64,000 nucleotides of DNA, from contig JAULJL010000015.1 of assembly GCA_030761205.1 (NCBI GenBank), positions 15,505,501 to 15,569,500 of the forward strand. The letters run 5' to 3'. Below, piece by piece: positions 35,975 through 46,500 of this stretch; position 1 is the first letter of the stretch; every line of letters starts with the position of its first letter. The stretch comes from Fremontodendron californicum. Taxonomy: Eukaryota; Streptophyta; Magnoliopsida; Malvales; Malvaceae. The notes beneath the pieces are model-generated. The model saw nothing but the letters and a program-made list of their open reading frames with translations, was not told the DNA's origin and did no database searches. Made by a program: the position numbers and the translations under genes.

Positions 35975-38532
35975 CCAGTTTGAATTAGGGAGAACATGTC
36001 AAGGGGAAGTTTCTATGCATTTAGTTTCAGACCTTGTAATGAAAACACTTGTCTCATGTCGACATTCATAAGAATTAAATGAATTTTGATTTTTAAATGC
36101 TTTGTGTTTGTTGTGTTTTAACAATAATTGGAAAAAAATGAGCATTAAGGAAGTTTTAGTAATGGATAGTCTCAAGAAGATTGATGATCATTGTTACAAA
36201 TGACCCAATACCTTCTCCCCTCTCCTTTAGGTTTTCCTAAGCCTAAATCTCTTAAACCAAGAACACTTGAAAGACCTAATGCTTAAGGAATATGAATGAT
36301 TGAACTTCATAAAACCATTGTCATCATAGAATAAGCAAATATATAGATCCTAGTCTAGGTTATGAACAAAGGAACGAACTTTTCAAAAAAATTTCGAACT
36401 CCTTGAAATTCAAACAAATGAGATTTTCTTTCAAGAATTTAGATCATGGTAATTTGGTCTGTGTTAAGGTTGTGCCAAAACCATTCATGTCATTTTCAAC
36501 AAACCACAAAACACTAATTGCCCAAACATCACTTCATGATTGACACCCTGGGGCATAATAATGAAACTAGATTATCCCATGTCCTAGAGAAAACCCATTT
36601 TTAGGTCATATTTTCTTTCTCTCTTCAAACAAACCCAAGATTGAAACTTATTCTTTTCAGTACAGACCTAGACTTGCGATGTTCCTCGTAATGACACAAA
36701 TTCTCATGGTTAATCAAATTGGGGCATCATATGTGAAAATGATGGATACATGGTGAAGAAAGATGGACTAATGCATTAATCATTGGGGCATGCGATGAAA
36801 AAATAAGAAAATATTTGTGATATCATGCATATGAGAATTCAGATGATTCCAAAGTGCAAAATGAAATTCTAAATATCTATTTCCCCTTGGGATTGCTTTT
36901 CAATGTGAATATTTGTGCTTGACATGAGAAATGGCCATCTTTCATATCCCTTTCGCACAAAAAGAAATTATCCATAGTCACCCCTTTTGAGCCGAAAGAA
37001 TTCTTTTTTTCTTTAAACCCTGATCAAGGATCACCCTCTACACTGGGGGGAAAATGCGAGAAAAGATCTTCTCAAAGATAACAGAAAAATTAGTCCTAGC
37101 TCAAAAGACATATACAAAGCAAATGAAGCCCCGAATAAATACGGGCTCACTCTGTCAAAGAAAAAAAAAAGGAAAAGATGGCGAAATGAAAGCCAAGAAA
37201 AACAAAAGAAAAACACACAAAAAAGTGTGTGAAAAAGCGATGGCAAATGAAAGCCAAAAGCAAGGAAGAAAAAGAGCAAAGTCAAAAGGAATGAAAAGTC
37301 CAAAAGGGATAAATGTTTCAAAAAGAATCCTCCTCAAGAAATGATCCTTTGATATGATTACCCTCAAACACATATTTTGGGCCTATTTATCCTTTCTTTT
37401 TGAACCCTGGGCCATGGCTTACGTTACGTGCTTTAAAAGTCCATTTTGATCAAGCAGAAATATTTAACTTGAAAGGTTTTCCTCAAATTTTATCCCATCT
37501 CATCAAATTATCATTTCACTAAGGAAGAATTTAGAATTCTCATCAAATGCATGGTAGAACAACAAAAAAGAAAGAAAAAATGGAAAGAATGAGACTCTAG
37601 GGCGAAAACCCAAAAATGGGCGGTCTAGAGTGAAATGGAAGAAGTGGTCATCGAGAAACATCTAGGAATTCCTGATTGTCAACTCTCATTTGGATGATAG
37701 ATTTCAAAAACTGAAACTTTTTTCTCCTAAATTAAACTTTCCAATTCAAACATCCCAGTCAATCTTGACTCTTATCAAAATACCTTGATACGGAAACTAA
37801 AAGAAAGTTGAATTTGTTTGATTCTCATTGAATTCATGATTTATAAAACCTGTTCCATTTGTGAACCTAGAAGGGACATACATTTTGTTGAAGTTTTCTT
37901 TGATCAACCAAAATCTTGTTGTACCAAGCCTTTCCAATTCAGATTGACACCTAGGGAAATTTCTAACAGTGATCATCAGTCTTCAAAAGATTCATACATT
38001 ACAACTATGGGGTTAAAAGTTTTGGCTCAGAAGTTGTTATTAGATGAGCAAAATTGGTTTTCAAAAAAGGAAAATAAAAATATTTTTGAAATACCCATTT
38101 TTTATGTTAACATGAGATAAGGTTTTTTTCTAACTCAAAGGTGTGGAACTATTAGGGTTAACCTTGATTTCCAAATATGAGAAGAAGAAATAAAACTCAG
38201 CAAGCAGACTCCTGTCAGTAAGAGTTTGAAAATCGTTGGGGCAAAGAGAATAGCCAAAGATTGAAAAAATAAATTGAAGATATACTCTGATTTGAAGAGG
38301 AAAAGTGAATTGGAAAGGCTGAGTCCAAATCTAGAAAAGTGATCAGAGGCATTTGCATCACTCATGAGCATTAATCTATTTATTAAACTTCGCATCTGCA
38401 CCATGTCAGCAAGCATTTGCATAATTCATGAGTATTCGTATTTGCATTATTCCATGAGCATTTGCATTCGCATCATCTTAAGCAAGTGCATCATTTCTAG
38501 GATCATTGCATCTTCATTGTAGCTGCAATTAC
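35975..38532 (+). other. 3' UTR of the outer element, part before the Athila insertion
   Basis: No coding homology. The segment 36830-37440 is homologous to the inner element's 3' UTR (inverted, about 12300-12750), so gag joins the 3' UTR directly where protease, RT and integrase should lie. A purine-rich stretch at about 37070-37300 gives short spurious frames. GCATTTGCAT-type short repeats begin near 38345. The last five bases, ATTAC, are the target of the Athila-like insertion. Confidence 0.6.
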
Positions 38533-40043
38533 TGATGGAGACTCAATTAAGAGTTGTAAACCCAAGTGCAGGTTATGTTCAAGTAATAAATTCTCGGGTG
38601 TCCGAGGTCGCACCACAGGGAAGCGTATTAGTAAGTATAAATTTATAAATATATAAGAAAAATAAAGTAAACAAGATATTAGGGAATCAACAACAAAACA
38701 AGATAAACAAGATATTAGAGAACAAAATAAACAAAATAACATAAAAGAAATTAAACAAGATATAAAAAAACAATAAGAAAAGATGTTGAGGTTAGAGAAT
38801 CCACTCTTGGTGTTATGCTAAGATTAATCTTGTTTTATTACACAATTGAAATTCACACATAAGGGAGGTTCCAATCGGAAGGTTTAGCAATTCAGTCCAA
38901 ATTGTCCAACGTCCATAGCATATGATATTATGTTCATTTGGTGTCCTCAAAACTCATAAAAAGAGTCCAAGCATTCCTTATGCCAAGGTATATGTCTACA
39001 ACAAATCAAGGTTATGAAACCAAGCATTTACTGTGCCATTTTCATTGTCAATAATGAATCAAGATCCCTACTTTGCAAGTATGATTTTAAACCAAAAGAA
39101 AATATTATCTATACTAGTGTTTATAAATGATGATTCATTTTAGCTCATGTTTAAGAGACTAACCTTAGCATTTACCAAAAGCTTCACCTCATCACCTCAA
39201 CAATATGATTAGCAATACATACTAGATATGAATAAAATGAAAAGAAATGTAAGAAGCATAAGTAAATAAAGAAAAAGAAAACTAGAGAAAGGAAAGAAGA
39301 AGAAAACTTAAAGAATTTTATTACAATGGCTAATATCCTACCAATGTATATTGTACCTTACAATCATCCAAGGCCCTCTATTTATATACATTTTGGAGAG
39401 CTAAATGACAAGAGACAAGCTTTATAAATTTCAAAGGTAGGTATAATAGGTGGGTGCATTTTTCTAACAATTTTCGTCATATTGTATGACAATTCTGATT
39501 AGCCAGCTTGATGGTTGATTTTGTCAATGTTGGAGGCTTGCTCTGATCAAATGGTCTTCTAGAAAAATATTCCCCTACCCGTTTGTGATCCATAGCCGTT
39601 GGAATCAGCTCATTTTCTCATGTGGATCAGAAGATATGATCAAAATATCAAAACTGGTCAGAACAGACGGCATTGCACATCAGCCAACTTGATACCACAT
39701 TTCGCTAGGGAAAACGACTCCGTTTCAAGAAGTGTAAAGCATGAAAAAGATAGATATGCCTCTTAACTTTGTACTGTAAAAATTTCAGCCTTAATACTTC
39801 AGTGAAACTCCAAATATAGCTGATATGGCAAAAGGTGTCGGAACTAGAACTGAACTGGATTTGCCCTTAATTCTTGATTTAACCTAGTAATCTGAAATCA
39901 CTCAAAGAAACTCGTGAAAAACACCAAATTACATAAAAATATAAAAGATCATAAACACAATTAGACTAAGCAATAATAACTCGTATTTGACACAAAACAA
40001 TAATAAAACATAACTAAAAACTATATAATTATACGAGTTATCA
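38533..40043 (-). repeat. 3' LTR of the Athila-like element (1511 bp)
   Basis: On the minus strand it begins TGATAACTCG at 40043 and ends CTCCATCA at 38533. It is the same length as 47767-49277. Differences are single-base, for example near 38607, 38821, 39006 and 39793-39806. Confidence 0.95.
39379..39386 (-). promoter_or_regulatory. TATA box in the 3' LTR of the Athila-like element
   Basis: The minus strand reads TATAAATAGAGGG, a textbook plant TATA box, as in the 5' LTR at 48613-48620. In this copy it could drive transcription out of the element toward lower coordinates. Confidence 0.55.
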
Positions 40044-40055
40044 CACCCCCACACT
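40044..40055 (-). other. polypurine tract of the Athila-like element
   Basis: On the minus strand AAGTGTGGGGGTG abuts the LTR start TGATAACTCG. Purine-rich sequence ending in G-runs before the 3' LTR is the expected plus-strand primer. Confidence 0.7.
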
Positions 40056-41830
40056 TAGATTGTTGCTAGTCCCTAGCAACGACTCAATCCTAGAAAAAAA
40101 AAATAAACAGGAAAACAAGTTAAAGGGATCTCAAACAAACAAGCAAGATCAAGCGTAAGAATTGGCAAGGCATCTAATTAAGTATCATTGGCATATTAAG
40201 TTCGAGTAAAGGGTCAATGAGATTAAAATTGAAGGCATTACCGTACGATTGAGGAACTTCCTTCTTTGCGAGACTTTAGCTAGCCATGGAGGACTAGGCA
40301 AACTATAGCTTCATAAGTACACATGCTAAGATCCTTGTCACCGCAGTTCACAAGTGAACTTGACAAATCTGATCGGTACAGAGATGAATCTGAGGCTTAT
40401 GGACAAGTGAGGGGTGGAATGTTCAAACATAATCTGAGGTTTATCACAAGTTAGGCTCAAGAAATATAATAATAATGTGATCAATCCTCTCAAAATATTT
40501 CCATTCTCACTCATCCTTAGTCCTATGTTCAACATTAATATTTTGAAAAGAAAACAAAAAGCAAGAAAAGACTCGATCCAAAGAAAATAGAAAAGTAAAA
40601 ACCTCTCTATAATGAAGAACCTCGAATCTTGAATTCTGATTTTTTTTTTTAAGCACAAGTGATTTTCTTTTGATTTGTGCCCTCATTGGGACATTTTTTA
40701 TGCACAATCACATCTATTCATAATCATCATTCTTGTTTTTTTTTTTTTTTCAGAAATCACATTGGATTCCATACTTTCTTTTTCTTTCTTTTCATTCAAT
40801 TGATTAACCAAGACAGATTTTCATCAGCTCTTTTTTTCAGCATCTTTTTCTCAACTCATCACAACATTGTTTTAGCATCAATAAGTTCGAAGTTCACGAC
40901 TCTAAAAACAGTCACTCATTCTAACTACCCTCTTTTGCATTATTCCCATTTTTTTTCAGATTTCAAAAGATAACAAAATAAACAAGAAGGAAACACACAA
41001 TCCCAAACCCAATGATCACAAATATTGTCATAAAAGTATAAAGAGGGAATGGGGGTCGGAATCGTATCCGTTCACTTTGGCATAATTTCTGGAGTTCATA
41101 TCTAGGGATCCAACCCGAAGGTTTACAACCTATGGGCTCCTAATGTAAGGGGGCAAAGATAAGGGGCTTTCTGGATAGTGACTTTGTTCTAAGATCAGAT
41201 TATGTATAGATGCAAGCATCTATGTGATGACCTAAATCTGCATGTGGAATGAAGAGAAAAAGTAAACTTACTATGTCTTCCCAATTTTCCGTGGCTTTCC
41301 AAAGGCTCACCATGAATTCACATTCCAACAAAAATCGAACCGATCTGCCAAAAACAATCTCAAAGACATTTGATCATCAAAAATATTCAATTTTCAGAAA
41401 ACCAAATTGAAAATAACCTAGATAACTTAATCAAAGCCTTTGTAACTCTATTGCTTTATCCACATGCTTGCCAAGATTATACTAATACTCAAAAAAAAAA
41501 TACATACACGAAAGTAGTGAAACACATGCAGATAATAAACGGACCAGATAGTTTTTTTTTTAAAAGATTAAATCAAACTGACAAGGTATGTCTCAAGTCT
41601 CCCTTACTCAGACCTTGTTCAGAATGAATACTTCTAAATGGCTTAAAACACAACAAATTTTTTTTTTTTTTTTTTTTTACAAATTAGCAAAATATGTCCC
41701 TTACCCCCTACTAAAATATGACATTGTCCCCAATGTCAAATTTTAAAGGTAGAATTTAGGAGATATTACCTGCAGAGGTTGCTAACCACTTATTATAACT
41801 GAGACACAACAAACAAAATGTTAGATAATG
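40056..41830 (-). other. 3' non-coding region of the Athila-like element
   Basis: No gene recognised. It holds a T/A-run at 41660-41681, several shorter homopolymers (40640-40650, 40737-40750) and an inverted repeat GACATTGTCCCCAATGTC at 41720-41737. The ACATTGnGGACAATGT-type palindrome is, as I recall, common downstream of the coding region in plant gypsy elements, so this is native element sequence rather than captured DNA. Confidence 0.55.
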
Positions 41831-42478
41831 TCACAAAGACAAAGTGCAATCCACTCCTTGCTTGTCTATATCTCTTTTTCTTTTTCCGAGCGTTTGCGAA
41901 ACAACCGTAGCAGGTAAATACTCATAAGCTTGGAGCTTTTTGAGTAAATCTTCAATGGTTGTAGCAGAAATTATGGTTCTCCTTGCCTCTGAAAACATGA
42001 ATCCATTTTCCACAGCATTATCTAAATATGAAAGCAAATTACTAAAATAACCATTAATATTAAGCAAACCAATGGGTTTCTTATTTGTGACCAAAGATGA
42101 CCAAGAAGCCACGCAAGCTATTTCTTCCAATGTACCCAGACCTTCTGGTAAAGCAATGAATGCATCGGCAGAATGGTACATGATTGTCATCCGTTCAGGG
42201 ATACTCCAGACTTGTATTTCCTTACCCACGGTAGGTCCACAAAAACCTGTGAATAGTTTTGGCACGATTCCTAGAACTGGACTTCCTCCGGCGTGTGCTG
42301 CTGTAGCGACTGCTCCCATTAAACCCGTACTACCGCCTCCATAAATCAACTGGATCTTTTGTTGGGCAAGTATTACTCCAACTCTTATGGCTTCATCAGC
42401 GAATATGTTATTTTTCCCTGGATAAGCACCTCCAAAGACACAAATTTTTTTAATGCGCTGGGACGAAGTACTTTCCAT
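41831..42478 (-). CDS. LOG-type cytokinin riboside 5'-monophosphate phosphoribohydrolase, carried by the retrotransposon
   Basis: LOG enzymes release active free-base cytokinin from its riboside monophosphate in one step, in cytosol and nucleus. The 215-aa frame has the full family length. Rossmann-fold start KKICVFGGAYPG (residues 9-20) is followed by YGGGSTGLMGAVA (about 46-58), VLGIVPK (about 68-74), an ERMTIM helix replacing the usual QRKxxM (arginine kept), then DAFIALPEGLGTLEE (about 105-119) and KKPIGLLNINGY. The glutamate of the signature PGGxGTxxE is kept, but its second glycine is Glu. Plant LOG genes normally have several introns; this one has none, so it was probably captured from mRNA. 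It lies in sense orientation between ORF-X and the 3' LTR. A splice acceptor CTCTTTCAG ends 18 nt before the ATG; a TATATAT stretch lies about 50 bp upstream. The Lys/Arg-rich GKRKRD tail could be nuclear-directing. Activity unproven. Confidence 0.9.
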   Translation of the reverse strand: MESTSSQRIKKICVFGGAYPGKNNIFADEAIRVGVILAQQKIQLIYGGGSTGLMGAVATAAHAGGSPVLGIVPKLFTGFCGPTVGKEIQVWSIPERMTIMYHSADAFIALPEGLGTLEEIACVASWSSLVTNKKPIGLLNINGYFSNLLSYLDNAVENGFMFSEARRTIISATTIEDLLKKLQAYEYLPATVVSQTLGKRKRDIDKQGVDCTLSL

Positions 42479-42495
42479 TTTTTTTTTTCAAGTGC

Positions 42496-42505
42496 CTGAA
42501 AGAGA
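42496..42505 (-). promoter_or_regulatory. predicted splice acceptor before the LOG ORF
   Basis: The minus strand reads a pyrimidine-rich TTCTCTTTCAG, with AG at 42497-42496, 18 nt before the LOG ATG. It pairs in principle with the leader donor at 47537. Inferred from consensus only. Confidence 0.45.
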
Positions 42506-42840
42506 ATGAGTACATGGTGTAATATATAGAGGACTGAGTAGTGAATCAGACAAGAGTAATAATGTCGCCGAAAGTGTATTTGACCTGTCAGAAGAAAATG
42601 TTAACCTAACAAAAGATTTTTGCGTGATTTTAGGAAGAAAATCAAAAAGAGAAGAAAAATCAACCGTAAAAGACCAATGCAAAAAAAACGAGAATAATTA
42701 CACAAATCGAACAACACGTAAATTAAACCGAAATGAAAATATTGCAAATCAAACCAAAAGCTGAGAAGTCATTTATTGTAGTTGTGATTGTGGCCCACAT
42801 CTTCCTCTGGTTTTACGTCCAGAAACTGCTTAAACGCCTT

Positions 42841-43377
42841 CTATGAGTCGAGGATATGCTTCCCATCCAGTTTTCTTGCAAGCTGGCAAACAGGGTCTTT
42901 TAACATCAGATTCCCAAGATGTTGCCATTCCCTTTGGAATTGCGGCCATAAATCAAGAATTTCTCTTTGTACGTCTCCACTAGGATGCGTCTCAAGAGAA
43001 AGTTGGATATTACCCAAATTCTCCTTACTCAGTCCATCCTTAATGAATTCAATTTTATCATCTCGATTAGAGGACGGAATCCCAATAGAACGACATTTAC
43101 CGTTACACGTCCATCGTGCACATTTGTGGCAATTTGAACTCATGCGCTTTGCTCGTCGCTTCTTTGCAAAAGTGCTTCTACCTGTACCTGGTAAATGCAA
43201 AACAGGAAGATATTCATCTTCACGTACCTTGGCTTCAATTATCCAACGTATGTCTTCAGGAATCCCTTTGTGCATAAGCATTCTTAATCTTTCAAATCGA
43301 ACTTGGTAAAGCTTCAGTAAAATATTTCGAGGAAAAGGAGGAAATCGTTTCTGCAATCTTGTGAGAATATCATCCAT
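42841..43377 (-). CDS. ORF-X, unrecognised 178-aa Cys-cluster protein in the Athila-like element
   Basis: I do not recognise this protein. From the second ATG (43377, MDDILTRLQKRF) it runs 178 codons to a TAG at 42841. The frame stays open after the stop for 23 more codons to a TGA at about 42769, so a longer ancestral protein is likely. Visible features: a Leu/Phe-rich N-terminal helix region, an LPVLHLPGTG stretch (about residues 47-56), a basic KKRRAKR run (about 61-68), a cluster CHKCARWTCNGKC (C-x2-C-x4-C-x3-C) that could bind zinc, and a Trp/Gln-rich C-terminal part. A splice-acceptor-like TTATTTTTTCAG ends at 43379 directly before the ATG. The longer start at 43434 adds only a Phe/Ile-rich stretch encoded by the pyrimidine tract, so 43377 is preferred. 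It sits where an env-like gene would be; it could be a captured host gene. Confidence 0.65.
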   Translation of the reverse strand: MDDILTRLQKRFPPFPRNILLKLYQVRFERLRMLMHKGIPEDIRWIIEAKVREDEYLPVLHLPGTGRSTFAKKRRAKRMSSNCHKCARWTCNGKCRSIGIPSSNRDDKIEFIKDGLSKENLGNIQLSLETHPSGDVQREILDLWPQFQREWQHLGNLMLKDPVCQLARKLDGKHILDS

Positions 43378-43378
43378 C

Positions 43379-43395
43379 CTGAAAAAATAAATAAA
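43379..43395 (-). promoter_or_regulatory. predicted splice acceptor before ORF-X
   Basis: The minus strand reads TTATTTATTTTTTCAG followed by GATGG; the AG is at 43380-43379 and the ORF-X ATG starts two bases later. It is an excellent plant acceptor (U-rich tract). Use is inferred. Confidence 0.5.
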
Positions 43396-43530
43396 TAAAA
43401 TGAAAGAGAAATTGAAAGAGAAATTTATATACAATATCAGTTTTGTGGGTAGCTGATGGAACCGACTTAAATAATCACGGAGTACCGTTATCCGCCATTT
43501 AACCGGGGTTAAAAAAAATTATATTTACAT

Positions 43531-46500
43531 CTAGTTATTTTCAAAACAAGGATCAGAAAGAAAAACAACCTCTTCTTGAGTAACATGATTTTCCAAAAAG
43601 AGTTTGAGTCTTTGTCCATTTACCTTGAATACGTTACCATTTTGAGGATTCTCAATGTCAACTGCTCCATAATGATACACATGCTTAACCACAAACGGGC
43701 CAGTCCATCTTGATCTCAACTTACCAGGAAATATGTGAAGTCTAGAATTATAAAGTAGAACTTTTTGCCCAACATCAAATGTTTTTCTTGAAATTAACTT
43801 GTCATGAAAGGCTTTAGTTCTTTCTTTATGAATTTTAGAATTCTCATATGCATCATTTCTGAGTTCCTCAAGTTCATTTATTTGTAATTTCCATAAATTA
43901 GAAGCGTCATCAAGGTTTGAGTTGAACATTTTAATGGCCCAATATGCTTTATGCTCAAGTTCCACAGGTAAATGACAAGGTTTTCCATAAACTAGCCTAT
44001 AAGGAGACATGTCCAATGCTGTTTTAAAAGCTGTTCGATAGGCCCATAATGCATCGTTAAGTCTAAGAGACCAATCTTTGCGATTTGGATTAACCGTCTT
44101 TTCCAAAATTTGTTTAATCTCCCTATTTGCTAATTCTACCTGTCCATTTGTCTGCGGGTGATAAGGGGTTGCAACTTTGTGTGTAATGGCATATTTTTTC
44201 ATTAATGTTTCAAAAACCTTGTTGCAAAAATGTGTTCCCCCATCACTTATGATAGATCGAGGAATTCCAAATCGACTCAAAATATTTTCTTTTAAAAATT
44301 TAATCACTGTTTTGTGATCATTATTTCGACATGGAATTGCCTCTATCCACTTTGAAACATAATCTATTGCAACTAAAATGTATAAGAAACCAAAAGATGG
44401 TGGAAATGGTCCCATGAAATCAATACCCCAACAGTCAAAAATTTCAATTACAAGAATTGGGTTCAAAGGCATCATGTTTCTTTTCGAAATGGAACCTAAT
44501 TTTTGACAACTTTCACATGACTTGCAAAAATTATATGCATCTTTGAATAAAGTTGGCCAGTAAAATCCACACTGTAAAATTTTTGCAGCAGTTTTCTTTG
44601 ATGAAAAATGACCACCACATGCCTCGGAATGACAAAACTTAATTACACTACTTATCTCATTGTCGGGAATGCATCTTCGAAAAATCTGATCAGGACAATA
44701 TTTGAACAAGTAAGGGTCATCCCAGTAGAACTTCTTTACCTCATTCAGAAACTTCCTTTTATCTTGGGGGCTCCATTGAGAAGGATTTTTTCCTGTAGCA
44801 AGAAAATTAGCAATGTCAGCAAACCAAGGTGTCGTGGAGACAATTAGAAGTTGTTCATCAGGAAAAGTATCATTTATTGGTGAGGTTCCAAAAGATTCAT
44901 CACAAACAAGTCTTGATAAATGATCAGCCACCACATTTTCTACTCCTTTTTTATCTCGAATGGTGATGTCAAATTCTTGCAGCAAAAGGATCCACCTCAG
45001 CAACCTAGGTTTTGCATCCTTCTTAGAGAGAAGATATTTTAAAGCTTCTTGTAGTTCATCAAGATGTGAAGAAATTATGACTGGAAAAGTTTCATTCTCT
45101 CCCAAAAAGGAATATTTTAGCTCGGATGGCAATGGTTTTAAATCCAGCTTGGGTGGTTCAATAGTTGATGGTACAGTGACATTTGTGAGTGATGGAAGTT
45201 CCTCAAACTTTTGTTTCCAACAATGCTTATCCTGAAAAGAATTTAACAAAGAATCAGTGTGTGAAATTTCTGAAGCATTATCAAACTCACATTCAATTAA
45301 ATAAGCTTCTAAAGGATCATGGAATGTGGTAGTGGTGAGATGTTCATGAACAAGTTCTTCAATGAAATCCACTTCATGTACTTCTGAATCATCACCAGGT
45401 TGCTTGCAAATGTTGAACACATTTAATTCTAAAGTCATATTTCCAAAAGAAATGTTCAAAATACCATTCCTGCAATTTATCAGAGCATTAGAAGTTGCAA
45501 GAAATGGACGGCCTAATATAACAGGAATTTGAACATTTGGATTTGAAACAGGATGTGTGTCCAAAACAATAAAATCAACAGGGAAGTAAAAATTATCAAT
45601 TTGAACCAAAACATCTTCAACTATCCCTCGAGGAATTTTTACAGAACGATCAGCTAGTTGAAGTGTAACAGGTGTTTCCTTGAGTTCACCTAAACCTAAC
45701 TGTTGATAAACAGAAAAAGGCAAAAGATTAACACTAGCACCAAGATCAAGCAATGCACGTTCTATTCTAGTGTTTCCAATGATGCATGAGATTGTTGGAC
45801 ATCCAGGATCTTTGAATTTTGGTGGAGTAAGGTGCTGAATGATTGAGCTCACACTTTCCGTCAGAAATGCTTTCTTTTGTACATTATGTTTCCTTTTAAC
45901 TGTGCACATGTCCTTCAAAAATTTAGCATAAGATGGAACTTGTTTGATTGCATCCAATAAAGGAATGTTAATCTTAACTTGTTTGAAAAGTTCATAAATT
46001 TCTGCATTTTGATTCAAATTCTTTATTGTTTGCAACCTTTGAGGAAAAGGAGCAGGATGCATACCTTTTTCTTTGTCCAAATTTTCAAGAAGTTCAGACT
46101 TACCATCATCCTTACCATTACTTTTCGGAGGGGAATGAGGATCTTGGTCTTTTGATGGAATGTTTTTGTCAATTGCCTTTCCACTTCGAAGAGTTGTGAT
46201 AGAACTGGCATTTTCCTGTTGAGTTTCATTGGAGCAAGAAACAAGACATTGAGTAGAAGGGTTAGGCTGAGGTTGAGCAGGAAACTTACCTTTTTCTTGA
46301 GTGCGTAATGAAGCTGTCAATGTGGACAAGGTGTTTTTGATCTCATTGATGTCCTGTGAAGTTTGGTTATTCACATTTGCTTGTGTTTGCATGAATGCTT
46401 GCAATGTCTCTTCCAAGGTTTGTAGACGTGAAGGTTGATAGGAAAAAGTGTTGCCCGGCTTTTTAGATTGTGGTACCTGAACATGATTATTATTCCGCCA

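Noticed and set aside
42072..42344. 90-codon plus-strand frame opposite LOG
   Set aside because: It is the antisense shadow of the well-supported LOG frame.
42488..42682. 64-codon minus-strand frame just upstream of LOG
   Set aside because: It covers the pyrimidine-rich acceptor region and TATATAT stretch, is Ser/Leu-rich and has no recognisable motif.
42788..43309. 173-codon plus-strand frame
   Set aside because: Antisense to ORF-X, whose strand agrees with the element's other genes and has better start and splice context.
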